A stretch of DNA of 64,000 nucleotides, taken from the NCBI RefSeq assembly GCF_000304475.1, contig NC_018940.1, positions 248,001 to 312,000 of the forward strand. Reading direction: 5' to 3'. Below are positions 1-10,837 of the stretch, piece by piece. The notes under the pieces were generated by a model. That model ran no database searches. It saw only the letters and a program-made list of their open reading frames with translations, and was not told where the DNA came from. This DNA comes from Kazachstania africana CBS 2517. Its lineage: Eukaryota; Ascomycota; Saccharomycetes; Saccharomycetales; Saccharomycetaceae. Position numbers and translations under genes: made by a program. Numbering within the stretch: the stretch's first letter is position 1; each line of letters begins with the position of its first letter.

Positions 1-19
1 GACCGAGAACACTCAAGAT

Positions 20-2617
20 ATGGCTCTACATCACTCTATTCCATCGGATATTGAAGATATGGATGTCGATCAAGAATCTACCTCCGTGGAATCATGTATA
101 GATCCAAAGACAAAGCAACCAAATATGAGCAACTGTCCGTCTTCCGCCTCCACTCAGAATCATGATGAAAATGTCTTTGATAATGCAAGTATGAGCAATA
201 CTAACGCCACTATCTCTTCTTCACAACATCGTGATGATACTACGGGTCATAATATCATGTTACCACAGTTCGTCTCTATGAAAGACTACACTGAGGGATT
301 TTCAAACAGAGATCAGTTTAATACAGGTACTGTTACCCCTTCAATGAATGACAATAATCAGAATAGAAATGGTAGCAATATTTTTAAACCTTTTGATACC
401 AAAACTGGTCAATTTTTAAAATCTGAAAATACTCTCGCATCTCCTTCTTTTGATAGTGGAAAGGACCCAAGAGAAAATAGTTACAACAACAACAATAATA
501 ATGATAACGTCTACAACCAGCCTGTGCCTATAAAGACCTCAATACAAGATAATAATAATAACATCACAATGAACAGAGCTATAGAAGCTAATCAAATGTT
601 GCCATCATCCGAACTAAATGAAAATAGACATCCGCATATCATACCATCATTCAAAGTACTATCAAGTATAAAATCAAGATCATATTCCGTACCCACTATT
701 TTGCATTCATCTTTAAAGAGGTTGACCACTACAAACCATTACGCAAAACTTAATAATAATATAATGAACGCAAGTATCAATAACCATCCAATGAGTCAGC
801 CATATAGCATCATGAAAAAAAAATCGAATAAGGGCTCTCCATATATTTCGTCTTCAAATAACACTCTATCATCTAACTTGGTCTATTCACCAAACTCGTC
901 TTTAAAGCGTGCAATTCTTTTAAGTCAACATGTCATCAACACCAACAATAATAACAATAACATTAATAAATTCCTAGAAACCATTACAAAGATTAGATCA
1001 CTAAATAATGGGAATGCAATAGTTACCATTGAAGATAGAATTAACTATATAAAGGCAACTGCTTTACCAGTACCGCTACCGCCTATCAATTTACAATGTT
1101 TAAAAGAAATCGATTTACAAGAGATCGTTAAAAACCCACAATTAAGACACGATATTATTTTTGATCCCTTATTACAATTTAGACCAAATTTGGATGGTGA
1201 ACGTGGAATTAAAAAAAGGCAACTCTCAGATAAATATTGGAATGATGTTGAAAACGAAATTTTCGTATATTTACAAAAACCTGAAGTTTTTCAATATAAT
1301 CATTCTAGATTGGTACCACTGTTCGATACATTAAGAGACGTACTTCTAACAATTGTTCCACAAAAGGAATCACACCAGATTATTAATATATTGGATACGG
1401 AATTGAAAGTTCAAGAATTGGTTAAAGGTTCTTTAAATATCGTGAATTTCTCTGATTGGTTGGCTACTTTATTCAAACATCATTGTGCCCCAATGAGAGA
1501 TTCATGGGTAGATAGAATGAATAATAAATTCAAAGAAGCTGATGCCGAGGGATCGTTGCCAAAATTAGCTGAAGGTCTCAAATTAATTTTCCAAATTTTA
1601 GAAGCCATGAAGTTAGATATTGCCAACCATCAAATAAGACTACTAAGACCTGCATTATTAAGCAATTCTGTAGAATTCGAAAAGCAATATTTCAATTCAT
1701 TAATGAATTCCAAGAAAATTATTTTAAATTCATCCTTGCTTTGGTTTAATAATAAATTCGATGAATACATAACGAAAGAGAAAGAACAAATTACTATACC
1801 TCAAATTTACAGGACGTCTATCAAATCTATAATAAGTTTGTTATCGTGCCGTAAAATGGTTAGGGAATATCCAACTTCTTTATCATTTGACCATGCAAGA
1901 TTGGTTTTATTAAGAGCTGACATTCGTCAAATTGTTTGCCTAATGGTTTGCCGTCTTTTGTTCCAACAACTTGTTGCCAATGATGAGACATTAGATTTAC
2001 AAACAAAAAATTATGTTAATACAACTTACAAAAACCAAAGATTGAAGAATGAAATCATTAGTATCATTACGGATGAACATGGGAATTGCAGGTGGACCAA
2101 AAATACTTTGTCAATTTCGGTACATCTATGTAAGGTTATCAATGATTTGAAAAATGAATACAAAAACACAACTAATGAACCGCTAAATTTGAATAATGAT
2201 AAGATCACTTTCGCAAAGACGTGGCTCTCTAAACAGACACAACCTTTGAGCGAAGTCTACGGTGTTTTAGAAAATAGAGTATTTAAGCTATTGGAAGAGA
2301 AAATATTCAATAACTCTGGTTGCACAATAGATGGAAGAGTCAAACAAGATTTTGTTTATTTATACAGTACAACGACTGAAAATAAAATGAAGAACAGCAG
2401 CAAGGATATCCATACCAATTCAACATCAGCCGCCACTTCTACTACTAGTACAACAACTAAACCTCCTACAACAGGTGGAACTTTCGAGGTTGCAGAGAGC
2501 GAAGAATTTGAAAATATTTACCGTCATTTGTACACAATTATTAATTTACACTGGTCAGTTTTTGGTAATCATTATATAGATTCATTGGGCGATAAGATAT
2601 TCAGAAAGGGTTTGTAA
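20..2617 (+). CDS. SOK1: Sok1-like TCP11-domain protein (N-terminus may be cut by the window edge)
   Basis: The last ~500 residues match the T-complex protein 11 (TCP11) family as found in yeast Sok1, including a segment starting LKEIDLQEIVKNPQLRHDII at about residue 360 and a long helical region to the C-terminus. The first ~350 residues are Asn/Ser-rich and low in complexity. Known of the family: Sok1 is a high-copy suppressor of loss of cAMP-dependent protein kinase and acts in cAMP/PKA-linked growth control; its biochemistry is unclear. The ATG at 20 is used, but the frame stays open to the window start (six codons without a stop), so the true start may lie upstream. S. cerevisiae Sok1 is about 900 residues, against 865 here. 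In S. cerevisiae the gene is on chromosome IV (YDR006C), so its position beside GZF3 is a rearrangement. Confidence 0.85.
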   Translation: MALHHSIPSDIEDMDVDQESTSVESCIDPKTKQPNMSNCPSSASTQNHDENVFDNASMSNTNATISSSQHRDDTTGHNIMLPQFVSMKDYTEGFSNRDQFNTGTVTPSMNDNNQNRNGSNIFKPFDTKTGQFLKSENTLASPSFDSGKDPRENSYNNNNNNDNVYNQPVPIKTSIQDNNNNITMNRAIEANQMLPSSELNENRHPHIIPSFKVLSSIKSRSYSVPTILHSSLKRLTTTNHYAKLNNNIMNASINNHPMSQPYSIMKKKSNKGSPYISSSNNTLSSNLVYSPNSSLKRAILLSQHVINTNNNNNNINKFLETITKIRSLNNGNAIVTIEDRINYIKATALPVPLPPINLQCLKEIDLQEIVKNPQLRHDIIFDPLLQFRPNLDGERGIKKRQLSDKYWNDVENEIFVYLQKPEVFQYNHSRLVPLFDTLRDVLLTIVPQKESHQIINILDTELKVQELVKGSLNIVNFSDWLATLFKHHCAPMRDSWVDRMNNKFKEADAEGSLPKLAEGLKLIFQILEAMKLDIANHQIRLLRPALLSNSVEFEKQYFNSLMNSKKIILNSSLLWFNNKFDEYITKEKEQITIPQIYRTSIKSIISLLSCRKMVREYPTSLSFDHARLVLLRADIRQIVCLMVCRLLFQQLVANDETLDLQTKNYVNTTYKNQRLKNEIISIITDEHGNCRWTKNTLSISVHLCKVINDLKNEYKNTTNEPLNLNNDKITFAKTWLSKQTQPLSEVYGVLENRVFKLLEEKIFNNSGCTIDGRVKQDFVYLYSTTTENKMKNSSKDIHTNSTSAATSTTSTTTKPPTTGGTFEVAESEEFENIYRHLYTIINLHWSVFGNHYIDSLGDKIFRKGL

Positions 2618-2862
2618 TGTAAGTAATTATTTATTATATTCATAGTTTGATCATTACACTATTCAAATAAAGATTTCCACCGTCTAATTTACATGGTTCG
2701 CCACGATAAAAACACTTTACGTCACTTCCTAGAGAGGAACGATAATACGTACAAACAAACTAAGAGTAGTTGATAGAAAAATCCATTTGAGATAGATATA
2801 TTAAATGATTGTATATTATGTACTTGTTTGTATTAAAACCTTTTTTATAAGAATATAAACGT

Positions 2863-4245
2863 TTATTGTTTTGCATCTTTTAATTGTTTTTCCAGGTTTC
2901 TGCATTTTTCATCTAATTCAAAGATATGCCTTTTATATAAGTCTGTAACCAATTCCAGCTCGTTGATTCGTGTTTTCAATTTTATCACCTCTTCTTCATT
3001 CTGTAAAGTCACACTCAAAGAGCCATTATTTAACTTTGACAAGTGGAACTCAGTCTCTGAAGCATTTCTATTATTAATTTCAATTTTTGAAGAGTTTGGA
3101 ATTAGTTTTATCTGATCATGTACCATGCCTACAGGTGACCTTACGTGAGGGGCAATTCCATCAGAAAAGGTTCTTGATTCCTGTACTTTTCCACTATTAC
3201 TTGAAGCTAGCTGGTTCGGTATTACGGCAGGTTGCAAAGTCTCAGGCTTTGGCATGTCCTGGATGGGACCCAGTGATTTAGAGCCGCCATTTGGCAGGAG
3301 CAAAGGAGAAGTAATTCCTGGGCTTGTTATAGTCGATGTATGATGAATTAAAGTTGATTGCGCAGAGTGAGGAAAGTTTTGTGAAACAGTTGGGCCACCA
3401 TTTTTTGGAATATGTGTGAATAAAGATGAGACTCCCGGTAATTGCGTACCTTGACTGCTCTTCACGTTGCTCAAGCTGTGTGTTGATGCAATGTCCATGT
3501 CCAAGTGAACACTATTTGGGTTTGACTCCAAAGCTTGATCTAAAGAGGGACTCCTCACTACGTCTTGGCTTTTAATTGAGCGGTCACTGTTTCTTGGCAA
3601 AATGGTTGTGCCCTTAGAAATATTCGGCGTTATCGCTGTCCAAGGTAGTTGCTTAGGTTCGTTAGTCGAATGACTATCAACCATTTTCTGCCTTTTCGCG
3701 AGCTCATTGGAGCTAAGAATTGGATCTGTAGCACTCACAACGTTTCTCTTCTTTTCATGATTTAAATTTTTAGCGGTTCCTTCGAAACTTAAGTCGTTGC
3801 CATGATTGCCATCAGAATGATTGCTACTGGTATTATTACCCTTTCTATTTCGAGACCTGATAACGTCTGTTTTCAAGCTGATAGGACGAGGTCTTCCATG
3901 CAATTTTAAAAAGAGTCCACATGCATTACATAGAACAGCTCCGTTCTCATCACGTCTCCACAGAGGAGTTGTCGAGGTCAGACAATTTTTACAGACGGGA
4001 GAGTTCGCTATGGTAGTTGTCGTATTATTCGAAGAAGTATTCTTGAAAAGAATCTTTTGTGTACCTGAACTAGAAGGAGAAGAAACAGAACGACTGTTAA
4101 TGTTTTCATTATGATCCTCTAGAGAGTTGTCTGACAGAACGTTATTGTAGTCCGTCTTTAAGGGAACGGACACTCCTCTAGTAGTCTCCGAGGTATTACT
4201 CATCAATATTATGTTATTCTTAACTGGTGCGGTGAAGGACGTCAT
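2863..4245 (-). CDS. GZF3: GATA-type zinc-finger repressor of nitrogen catabolic genes
   Basis: One GATA finger is visible with Cys85, Cys88, Cys106 and Cys109 (C-X2-C-X17-C-X2-C, core [18 protein letters not shown]), followed by a basic tail. A C-terminal leucine zipper (about residues 415-455, [20 protein letters not shown]) is typical of the Dal80/Gzf3 pair. Known role: these factors bind GATAA elements and oppose Gln3/Gat1 in nitrogen catabolite repression, dimerising through the zipper. The length (460 residues) and the neighbour UTP10 favour GZF3 (YJL110C, 551 aa) over DAL80 (269 aa). The N-terminus before the finger is shorter than in S. cerevisiae. The ATG at 4245 is the first in frame. 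SOK1 converges on it from the left. Confidence 0.92.
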   Translation of the reverse strand: MTSFTAPVKNNIILMSNTSETTRGVSVPLKTDYNNVLSDNSLEDHNENINSRSVSSPSSSGTQKILFKNTSSNNTTTTIANSPVCKNCLTSTTPLWRRDENGAVLCNACGLFLKLHGRPRPISLKTDVIRSRNRKGNNTSSNHSDGNHGNDLSFEGTAKNLNHEKKRNVVSATDPILSSNELAKRQKMVDSHSTNEPKQLPWTAITPNISKGTTILPRNSDRSIKSQDVVRSPSLDQALESNPNSVHLDMDIASTHSLSNVKSSQGTQLPGVSSLFTHIPKNGGPTVSQNFPHSAQSTLIHHTSTITSPGITSPLLLPNGGSKSLGPIQDMPKPETLQPAVIPNQLASSNSGKVQESRTFSDGIAPHVRSPVGMVHDQIKLIPNSSKIEINNRNASETEFHLSKLNNGSLSVTLQNEEEVIKLKTRINELELVTDLYKRHIFELDEKCRNLEKQLKDAKQ

Positions 4246-4703
4246 TAACTTCGAATGCTCAGCAAACTACTCATATAAAAAGGTTTCCTTCTCAAGGAAC
4301 TTTCAAAATACTGCCGGAAAAGGAAAAACAAATATGCTACCTGTTTGCTTTGTGAGATGAGACGTCCGTACAGTACAAACTTAATTTCGCTAGTTATTGC
4401 CAAGATGTATCAAATAAACTTGGTTTATCAACTGTCTTCGAACTAGTTAAACCGTTCTTTCATGCAAAAAAATCGTTGTTATATTGCCGATGGATCAAAA
4501 ATACTTTTCATCTCTGGAGAAAAAAAACTTCAAAATATCAAGATCACATCATTCACGACGAGCGATTAATCGATAATAACAGCAATAGTAGTAGTATTAT
4601 TAGTAGTAGTAGCAGCAGCTGTGATGTATGGCGTATGAATCACTAGAATATGGTTATAAGTTCTATATCGTCATTTATATAATATACAGTTGGTTACATT
4701 TGT
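4246..4703 (-). promoter_or_regulatory. GZF3 upstream region with GATAA elements
   Basis: This 458 bp gap lies between GZF3 and the UTP10 stop, both on the minus strand, so it is mainly the GZF3 promoter. It holds GATAA cores at 4572-4576 (plus orientation) and 4425-4429 (as TTATC), which could serve GATA-factor auto- or cross-regulation as known for DAL80 and GZF3 in S. cerevisiae. A short AGT/AGC trinucleotide tract lies between them. No RNA gene was seen. Confidence 0.45.
4586..4619. repeat. Imperfect AGT/AGC trinucleotide tract
   Basis: An imperfect run of TAG/AGT units with interspersed ATT and AGC lies in the GZF3 promoter next to a GATAA core. It is a simple repeat visible directly in the sequence. 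Confidence 0.8.
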
Positions 4704-7700
4704 TCAGTCTAGATATCTGTCAAATGGTTCGCCAAGGACGTTTTCGACCACCTTAACTAAACCCGTTCTTACTTCATGTTCGACCTCTTCGTCATCATCT
4801 TCTAACAATTCTGCAATGACTGGTACTAATTGCGGTAATAACACCAACCAGCTTTCACCGACCTTGGAGTAGATCAATTTCATAGATCTAATAGCCCAAA
4901 GTTTTTCAAATGATGGACAGGTAGCCTTCATATGACTTGCTAATATCTTATTCAATGTTTGGTTGTGTTCATCGACACTGCTATTATTAGCGGCTAAAAA
5001 GCCAATTGCCTTGACTAAATATTTACCAATAGTGTTTTCGACAACTTTCAATTGACCAACAAGGACTTCACAAATAATCTCGAATCTTGATGTAGATTTC
5101 CAGTATTCGTCCTTGTCAAATTTGAATGAAGAAGTCAACGAGTTTAAGACAAGACGTTGTAAGTTAATGTCATTTATCTCCTTATCTAGGTATCTTTTCA
5201 ACAATTTAGTAGTTGGCTCTAATAAGTAAGTATAATAGGATGTAATAATACCTCTTAAATTTTCTTGAAGTTTGTTGAAAAATTTGAAGAAAGCAGTCAA
5301 TCTTTCGACTTCTGAAATTCCCACATTCACAGCACCTTCTCCATCAAAGGCCCATCTAACGGTTAATACAAATAAAGGTCTGAATACCTTGTCATTCATC
5401 TTCAAAACATAAGCGTTAGCAATCTTATGCACAGATGCTTCAATTCTGCTAATAGTGTTATTATCAAATTCACTGATTGATCTATATTCAAATAGAGAAA
5501 GTAAAAGCTTGAAGAAAGTTGGAGATTGAGAGGTTGCAGATTTTTTATCAATTGCCTCCACTGTAGATTCTAAAATACTCAAAAATAATGAAATAGCAAT
5601 GGAATCCTCGGTTTTGCAAACAGTAGATACCCATAACTTTTGTAACACTTTCAAAAGCTCCTTTAAGTCAATGTTTGTAACAAGTAAATCAATGACAGAT
5701 AGTCTAGTAGAAGTCTCAACTTCATCACTGAAGAGGATAATATAAATCACATTAGCTAGATTAGACATTAAGAAAGTAGGGATAGATTTGATCATTGCTG
5801 CAAATAATAATATAATGGAGAGTTGTAATTGTTCCTTCAATTCGTTTTCTTTGTTCTCTCTCAATTTTTCAAAAATCTTAATAGAAGGTGGTACAATCTT
5901 AGGATAGAAAGAGATGGCCTTGACACCGAGATTTTGAATACAATTTGTGATAACTGTTAAAGAAGAGATAACCATTTCTGTCTCATCTGAAAGAAGTTCA
6001 TTGGTGGCAAGAATTATAGATTTTGTAAGAAGTGAAACTTCCAATTTCTTACCAAATTTACCAATCAACGTGGCGAGTGTATTCATGAATACACTCGCTA
6101 CTGAAATAGAAGATTTTTCAATTGGAACTCTTTCCAAAAGAAGCTCAATTACACTTCCAGCGACTGGTGCACTTTCTAAAGATTCTAACTCAAACTTCGT
6201 ACCAACAACCAATGCCAAATGATATCTGATGTCTTTGTTGGCACTCTTGGTAATCAATGGTGTGACTGAAGATACAAAATCTTCTATTGGCAGCATATTC
6301 AAAGTATTTGTTAATAAGTTGAAAAGAAGGTTTTTTATTTCACTTTGGAAATCAGGAGAAAGTGCTTCAGCGGAACTTTCGTCTGGTAAAGAAAAGTTAT
6401 CACCTGAATTATTAATGAATAATAAAACGTATTCTAAAACGCTTCCAAATTCTTCCTTTACTGTAGCTAGATATTTCTTGTCGTTGTTAGAATCTAACAA
6501 AGCGGCATAAACTCTTAGTTTGAAGCTTCCATTAACATTGTAATAGTCAGCGTCATCTTCTTGAATAACCTTGTTAATGAAGTCAAAGGAGTTTTGAACC
6601 AAAACAAATAGTTCGCTTACACTTGAGTTTAATACACCATTAGTGAATAGAGCTTTGGAGGATAAGTGGTCCTTAGTTTCCTTATCTTTGATAGACTTTA
6701 GTAAATCAGACAAGATTTGTAAGAAGGAACGTAAACCTGTTAATTGTTCCGAAACGGTGAAGTTTACTAGGAACAGCTTGGCAAATTCAATGAAGTTTCT
6801 GGCTTCCCCAAGTTTGAAAGTGGCCATGTGGGCTGAAAATTGTTGAGCCACTAAGAAGAAGAATGGACCAATTGCAGTCGAAGCACCTAAAGTCTTAACC
6901 AAGGTAGAGTAAAGTCTAACACGTCTATGTTTTGGAACATGTTGAAAAGCAGTTGTAAAGCTCATCAACAAAAATTCAAGTTCATCTTGTTTTGTTTGAT
7001 TTGCATTTTCTAACAAGGCTGGAACGACAGTTAAAATTGTCTTTTCAACAACTTGAGTAGTGAAACTATCGTCCTGACGAATACTATGAGCCCCCATGAA
7101 AGTAAATATTGGCATGACGGAATGTAAAACGGTTTCGGAACTTAAAGAAGCTAAGGCACCAACAACTAAAAGGAACTTGTTTTGAAGTTGAGGAGATGGC
7201 GAGTTTCTAATAGCTGACACCAAAATATCTGCCCTGACATTATCTAATTCCGTAGTGCCATTCTCTTTTAATGAATGTAGAACATTTAACATACATGAAG
7301 TCAACGTTTCTTGAACATATAGGACTGGCAAGCCACCATCTTGATCTAAAGACTCCAAATCAGAAAGTAGCGAAAACAGAGTGGATAATAATGAAGAAGT
7401 ACCTTCGACCTTTGCCTTATCTAAAGCTTCCAGAATAATAGTCAACTTTCTTAGATGAACCTCAGCCAATTGAGAGACTTCTTCATTTTGGAAGGCAGAC
7501 TTATTTGAAGAAGAACGTCTTCTTCTCCTTTTGGTTAAATCAGTAGCACTTGCATCAGTATTTATTTTATTGGCAGATAAGATGCTGTTGAAGATGTCAG
7601 CAGAGACAGGTAATGCTTGTAAAAGACCAATGGCATCATAAACTGGGTCAGATTCGGCTGCTGAATTAATAATGTTTTCTACAATCTGCAATTGGAAAGC

Positions 7701-10001
7701 ACTTTTGAGAGTACTGAAGATTTTCAGTATTCTTGCTGCTACCAACTCAGATAATTGTTCATGGTCGGATTTTAAGCATTGAATGGAGAAATCAATCAAA
7801 AATTGATTTTTTTCCTTTTCTGAAATTAAATCAATCAATTTAGTTTCGAAATTACTGAAATCTGTCTTATTGTTTTTACATTTTATTTCCCATTCTGATC
7901 TATTATTCAAATAGTTTTCAAAGAAATTTTGGAAAAGGGTTGAGTAAGCGTTTGCTGAAGAATGTTTGCTTAAGTTATCTAATAAGATAGCTTTAGCGTA
8001 TGGGAGTGGAATGTTTAAAGCTTGATTAGCCCAAAATAGTAAGAAGACTTTTTCATTCTTTTTTGGAATGAAAATATGAGACATTTCTGTGTTTTCCACT
8101 ATATATTCATCAATAAACTTATTCAGCCAGTTTTCACCATCTTTTGGACTTAACATTTGTAAAGCGACATCAGAACCATAAATTTTGTTCACTAAGAAGT
8201 AATGTTTGGTGGATGGTCTTTTTGAAATTTGGATCAAAACTTTCTTCACCTGTAATCTGACATTTTTAGAGACGTCATTTAATGCTACGAGTAGTATTGG
8301 AACCAAAGTGAAAAGGTTTGATTCTTTGTCAATATTATGCAAATATTTGGAGATATTAGTTAAAGCAATTATTCTTAGAGTGATAGGAGCTGCTGGAGAG
8401 ATAACAGTTCTTAAAAGGAAAGTCATTCTACCTTCTAAAGTAGTGAAGAATGATGATAAAAATAAACCAGGCTGGTAACTTCTACCAACGGCCTCAATAA
8501 ATAAGGATAATGATTTATTGAAAGTTTCGTCCGATTCAGCTACCATTGAAGTATTCTTTGTATTGATATAAGATGAATTTTTCTCTAAGAATTCTTTGAA
8601 TGGTGGAACTTGAGTGTTCTGTCCAGCAATCTTTTGAGAATCCAAGTTTTTAACATTTTCGTCATTAATTTCATTTAATGTGAAAAGGGATGTAGTTAAT
8701 CTAATTTCGAAAAGTTCTGGTGTTAAATTCAAAGATTTCAAGCAATTAATAACTAGTTTCTCGTTAATCTTAATGAAATATTCGAATAATTGGATTAATT
8801 GAGATTTATCATCTAAGATTTCTGAAAGATGAATTAAATCAATGATAAGCATTCTGACTTCGAATTTTTCCAATTTAACTTTTTCTAAAATGTTAACGAT
8901 GTTTGATAGCTTTGAATGATCGTATCTGGCAATGGCTCTAATGTAACTAGTAATAAATTTATCGCATATTAAAGTCCCCTCCTCATTATCACTTAAGAAA
9001 GTTGTTAAATAATGTGAGTCGAAACATGAATCGAATAATTTATAAAGTTTATCAGATAATTGATCGATATTGCCTTGACCCTTCAAAGTTTGAAACATTT
9101 TACAAATTGCAATAAAAGCCGACTTTTTAGCTTTAATATCTTTCAAATTTGATAATATAGTTTCCATAGCGGCATTGATAATAACTTTTTGTAGTGGTAA
9201 TGCGGTGGATAGGACAACTAAAATAGTATGAGCGGCGATTTGACAATCCACAGAATTTGAACTCAACAATTTAGCTGAAATTTCTAAGAAGATTGGTACC
9301 ATTTGATTTAATTTATCTTCATTATTTGAATTGAATGCAATTAGATTTATGAAACAACATGTAACAAAGAGTAGTTGATTTGTGTAAGTGGTTTTTTGCT
9401 TTATATTTTTGGATAGGTAACTTGCATATAATTTTAAGAAACCAATGTCATTGAATAATTTAATAATGGTTAAATTTGTTGGTAAATTTTCTTTTCTTAC
9501 AAAATTTGACAGAGGCTGGAAAAGAGGTGGTAATTTGATGATATTTAAAATCCTATTAAATACTGGAGTTTGATAGTAGTTTAAAGTAGATAATAGGAAA
9601 GTTTCTGCATTTAAGACATGAATTTGAAAACGACGAACCAACCATTCAGTAGCGTGTAAAGTTGGAGATAGATGCCATTTGGAGGAAGCCAAATAGAGAT
9701 ATGCGTTGATTGCATTATTCAAGCTGTTAACTTCATCTTTCGATTGAACATTTCTATCGATAGAGATTGAGGATTCAGAAAAGAGAGATCTTTTAAAGAT
9801 TTCGAATCTTGGGTCTATTTCCGACAGTTCATTTAGAGCTTTAGTGGCATTTTCGAAAATAGACTCGTAGTCTTGAGTAGAAGCAGTTTTTGGATTGTAG
9901 ATCAAAGAGGCAGAATGTAATTTTTGTCTTCTCTTTCTGTCGAAAGCCACTGTAGCATTACTAGTGGATATTTGAGCTAACTGCTCACTTAAGGATGACA
10001 T
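4704..10001 (-). CDS. UTP10: U3 snoRNP / t-UTP subunit of the SSU processome
   Basis: A 1765-residue protein, almost the length of S. cerevisiae Utp10 (1769), starting MSSLSEQLAQISTSNATVAF as in the family. It is built of helical HEAT-like repeats throughout, with a basic patch (TKRRRRRSSSNK) near residue 825. The last ~150 residues match the conserved HEAT/BP28 C-terminal region ending in DRYLD. Known role: subunit of the t-UTP/UtpA complex, which binds nascent pre-rRNA, supports rDNA transcription and is needed for 18S rRNA processing in the nucleolus. The ATG at 10001 is the natural start. Its promoter carries ribosome-biogenesis motifs, listed separately. S. cerevisiae has PRM10 and YJL107C between UTP10 and IME2; both are missing here. 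Confidence 0.96.
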   Translation of the reverse strand: MSSLSEQLAQISTSNATVAFDRKRRQKLHSASLIYNPKTASTQDYESIFENATKALNELSEIDPRFEIFKRSLFSESSISIDRNVQSKDEVNSLNNAINAYLYLASSKWHLSPTLHATEWLVRRFQIHVLNAETFLLSTLNYYQTPVFNRILNIIKLPPLFQPLSNFVRKENLPTNLTIIKLFNDIGFLKLYASYLSKNIKQKTTYTNQLLFVTCCFINLIAFNSNNEDKLNQMVPIFLEISAKLLSSNSVDCQIAAHTILVVLSTALPLQKVIINAAMETILSNLKDIKAKKSAFIAICKMFQTLKGQGNIDQLSDKLYKLFDSCFDSHYLTTFLSDNEEGTLICDKFITSYIRAIARYDHSKLSNIVNILEKVKLEKFEVRMLIIDLIHLSEILDDKSQLIQLFEYFIKINEKLVINCLKSLNLTPELFEIRLTTSLFTLNEINDENVKNLDSQKIAGQNTQVPPFKEFLEKNSSYINTKNTSMVAESDETFNKSLSLFIEAVGRSYQPGLFLSSFFTTLEGRMTFLLRTVISPAAPITLRIIALTNISKYLHNIDKESNLFTLVPILLVALNDVSKNVRLQVKKVLIQISKRPSTKHYFLVNKIYGSDVALQMLSPKDGENWLNKFIDEYIVENTEMSHIFIPKKNEKVFLLFWANQALNIPLPYAKAILLDNLSKHSSANAYSTLFQNFFENYLNNRSEWEIKCKNNKTDFSNFETKLIDLISEKEKNQFLIDFSIQCLKSDHEQLSELVAARILKIFSTLKSAFQLQIVENIINSAAESDPVYDAIGLLQALPVSADIFNSILSANKINTDASATDLTKRRRRRSSSNKSAFQNEEVSQLAEVHLRKLTIILEALDKAKVEGTSSLLSTLFSLLSDLESLDQDGGLPVLYVQETLTSCMLNVLHSLKENGTTELDNVRADILVSAIRNSPSPQLQNKFLLVVGALASLSSETVLHSVMPIFTFMGAHSIRQDDSFTTQVVEKTILTVVPALLENANQTKQDELEFLLMSFTTAFQHVPKHRRVRLYSTLVKTLGASTAIGPFFFLVAQQFSAHMATFKLGEARNFIEFAKLFLVNFTVSEQLTGLRSFLQILSDLLKSIKDKETKDHLSSKALFTNGVLNSSVSELFVLVQNSFDFINKVIQEDDADYYNVNGSFKLRVYAALLDSNNDKKYLATVKEEFGSVLEYVLLFINNSGDNFSLPDESSAEALSPDFQSEIKNLLFNLLTNTLNMLPIEDFVSSVTPLITKSANKDIRYHLALVVGTKFELESLESAPVAGSVIELLLERVPIEKSSISVASVFMNTLATLIGKFGKKLEVSLLTKSIILATNELLSDETEMVISSLTVITNCIQNLGVKAISFYPKIVPPSIKIFEKLRENKENELKEQLQLSIILLFAAMIKSIPTFLMSNLANVIYIILFSDEVETSTRLSVIDLLVTNIDLKELLKVLQKLWVSTVCKTEDSIAISLFLSILESTVEAIDKKSATSQSPTFFKLLLSLFEYRSISEFDNNTISRIEASVHKIANAYVLKMNDKVFRPLFVLTVRWAFDGEGAVNVGISEVERLTAFFKFFNKLQENLRGIITSYYTYLLEPTTKLLKRYLDKEINDINLQRLVLNSLTSSFKFDKDEYWKSTSRFEIICEVLVGQLKVVENTIGKYLVKAIGFLAANNSSVDEHNQTLNKILASHMKATCPSFEKLWAIRSMKLIYSKVGESWLVLLPQLVPVIAELLEDDDEEVEHEVRTGLVKVVENVLGEPFDRYLD

Positions 10002-10127
10002 ACTGTAATGCGGAGAAGGGGATGTAGCTGTAGTGATTTCCAGAATATTAATGGTAAGGGAAACAAAAGAGGAAAACTGCTTGGTACTACTACTATTTGC
10101 ACTACTATTATTATTGATGAATTTTTT

Positions 10128-10166
10128 AGCTCATCGCAAGACAGCTATAATATGAAAAAAATTTTT
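10128..10166 (-). promoter_or_regulatory. PAC and RRPE motifs of the UTP10 promoter
   Basis: On the minus strand, 10137-10128 reads GCGATGAGCT, a perfect PAC motif. An A-run/T-run reading TGAAAAAAATTTTT at 10153-10166 resembles the RRPE element. They lie about 130 and 155 bp upstream of the UTP10 ATG, the usual position. Known: PAC (bound by Dot6/Tod6) and RRPE (Stb3) mark ribosome-biogenesis genes and link them to TORC1/PKA growth signals. Confidence 0.8.
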
Positions 10167-10514
10167 TTTTGGTCCACGCCCGTACTATACTAGTACAAAA
10201 GTTCAGGCATTAGGGAAAGAAAATTTTTTTCTTCTCTTTGAAAGGAAGATATTTCAGAGATTACCCGTCATTACTTGATATGACAGAATTCACTTCCAGA
10301 GATAAAAAAAAAAGAATAATAAAATAGTAGAAAGTGGAGAAAGACAAAAATCCGATGGGCCATGAAAGAGTTTTGTGGCTCCTTTTATAGTTCAAGGTGA
10401 AGTGACCACAGTAATGATTGGGGAACCATACGGGAATATCGGATGAAGCCCTCCACTGCCTATGAAGAGTAGAATAGCACAATGTCATGAGATCCAAGAG
10501 AATGATGGAGCTTT

Positions 10515-10524
10515 TAGCCGCCGA
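10515..10524 (+). promoter_or_regulatory. URS1 element (Ume6 site) upstream of IME2
   Basis: TAGCCGCCGA is an exact URS1 core, about 640 bp upstream of the IME2 ATG. Known in S. cerevisiae: Ume6 binds URS1, represses early meiotic genes in mitosis through Rpd3 and Isw2, and activates them with Ime1; IME2 is a textbook target. The distance matches the far-upstream URS1 of the S. cerevisiae gene. Confidence 0.9.
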
Positions 10525-10759
10525 AGTTCTGAATATTAGTAATAACAATAATAGGAAGAGAAAGAACAATAGGATGGGGACAAAAAAAAACGGTGGAGAT
10601 ATGTAATAAACTGAGAGACAAAAGATAGAAGAGACAAAGAGAGACAAAAGGGACAGAGACAGATCTATTATTACGATCATGACACTTTTAATTGTTTTTG
10701 TGCTCAACAGCGAAGAAAAGCAAGAACAAGAGAGATATGGAGAATCGTGGAGCTGTTGA

Positions 10760-10760
<1 letters not shown>

Positions 10761-10798
<38 letters not shown>

Positions 10799-10837
10799 TA
10801 GAGAGAGAGTAGAGAGAGAGAGAGAGAGAGAGAGTAG
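10761..10837. repeat. (GA)n microsatellite in the IME2 promoter
   Basis: Three GA runs are separated by short TAG/TAGTA interruptions, about 77 bp in all. They lie roughly 240-320 bp downstream of URS1 and 325-400 bp upstream of the IME2 ATG. Such purine tracts can exclude nucleosomes or bind GA-binding factors, but function here is inference. Confidence 0.9.
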
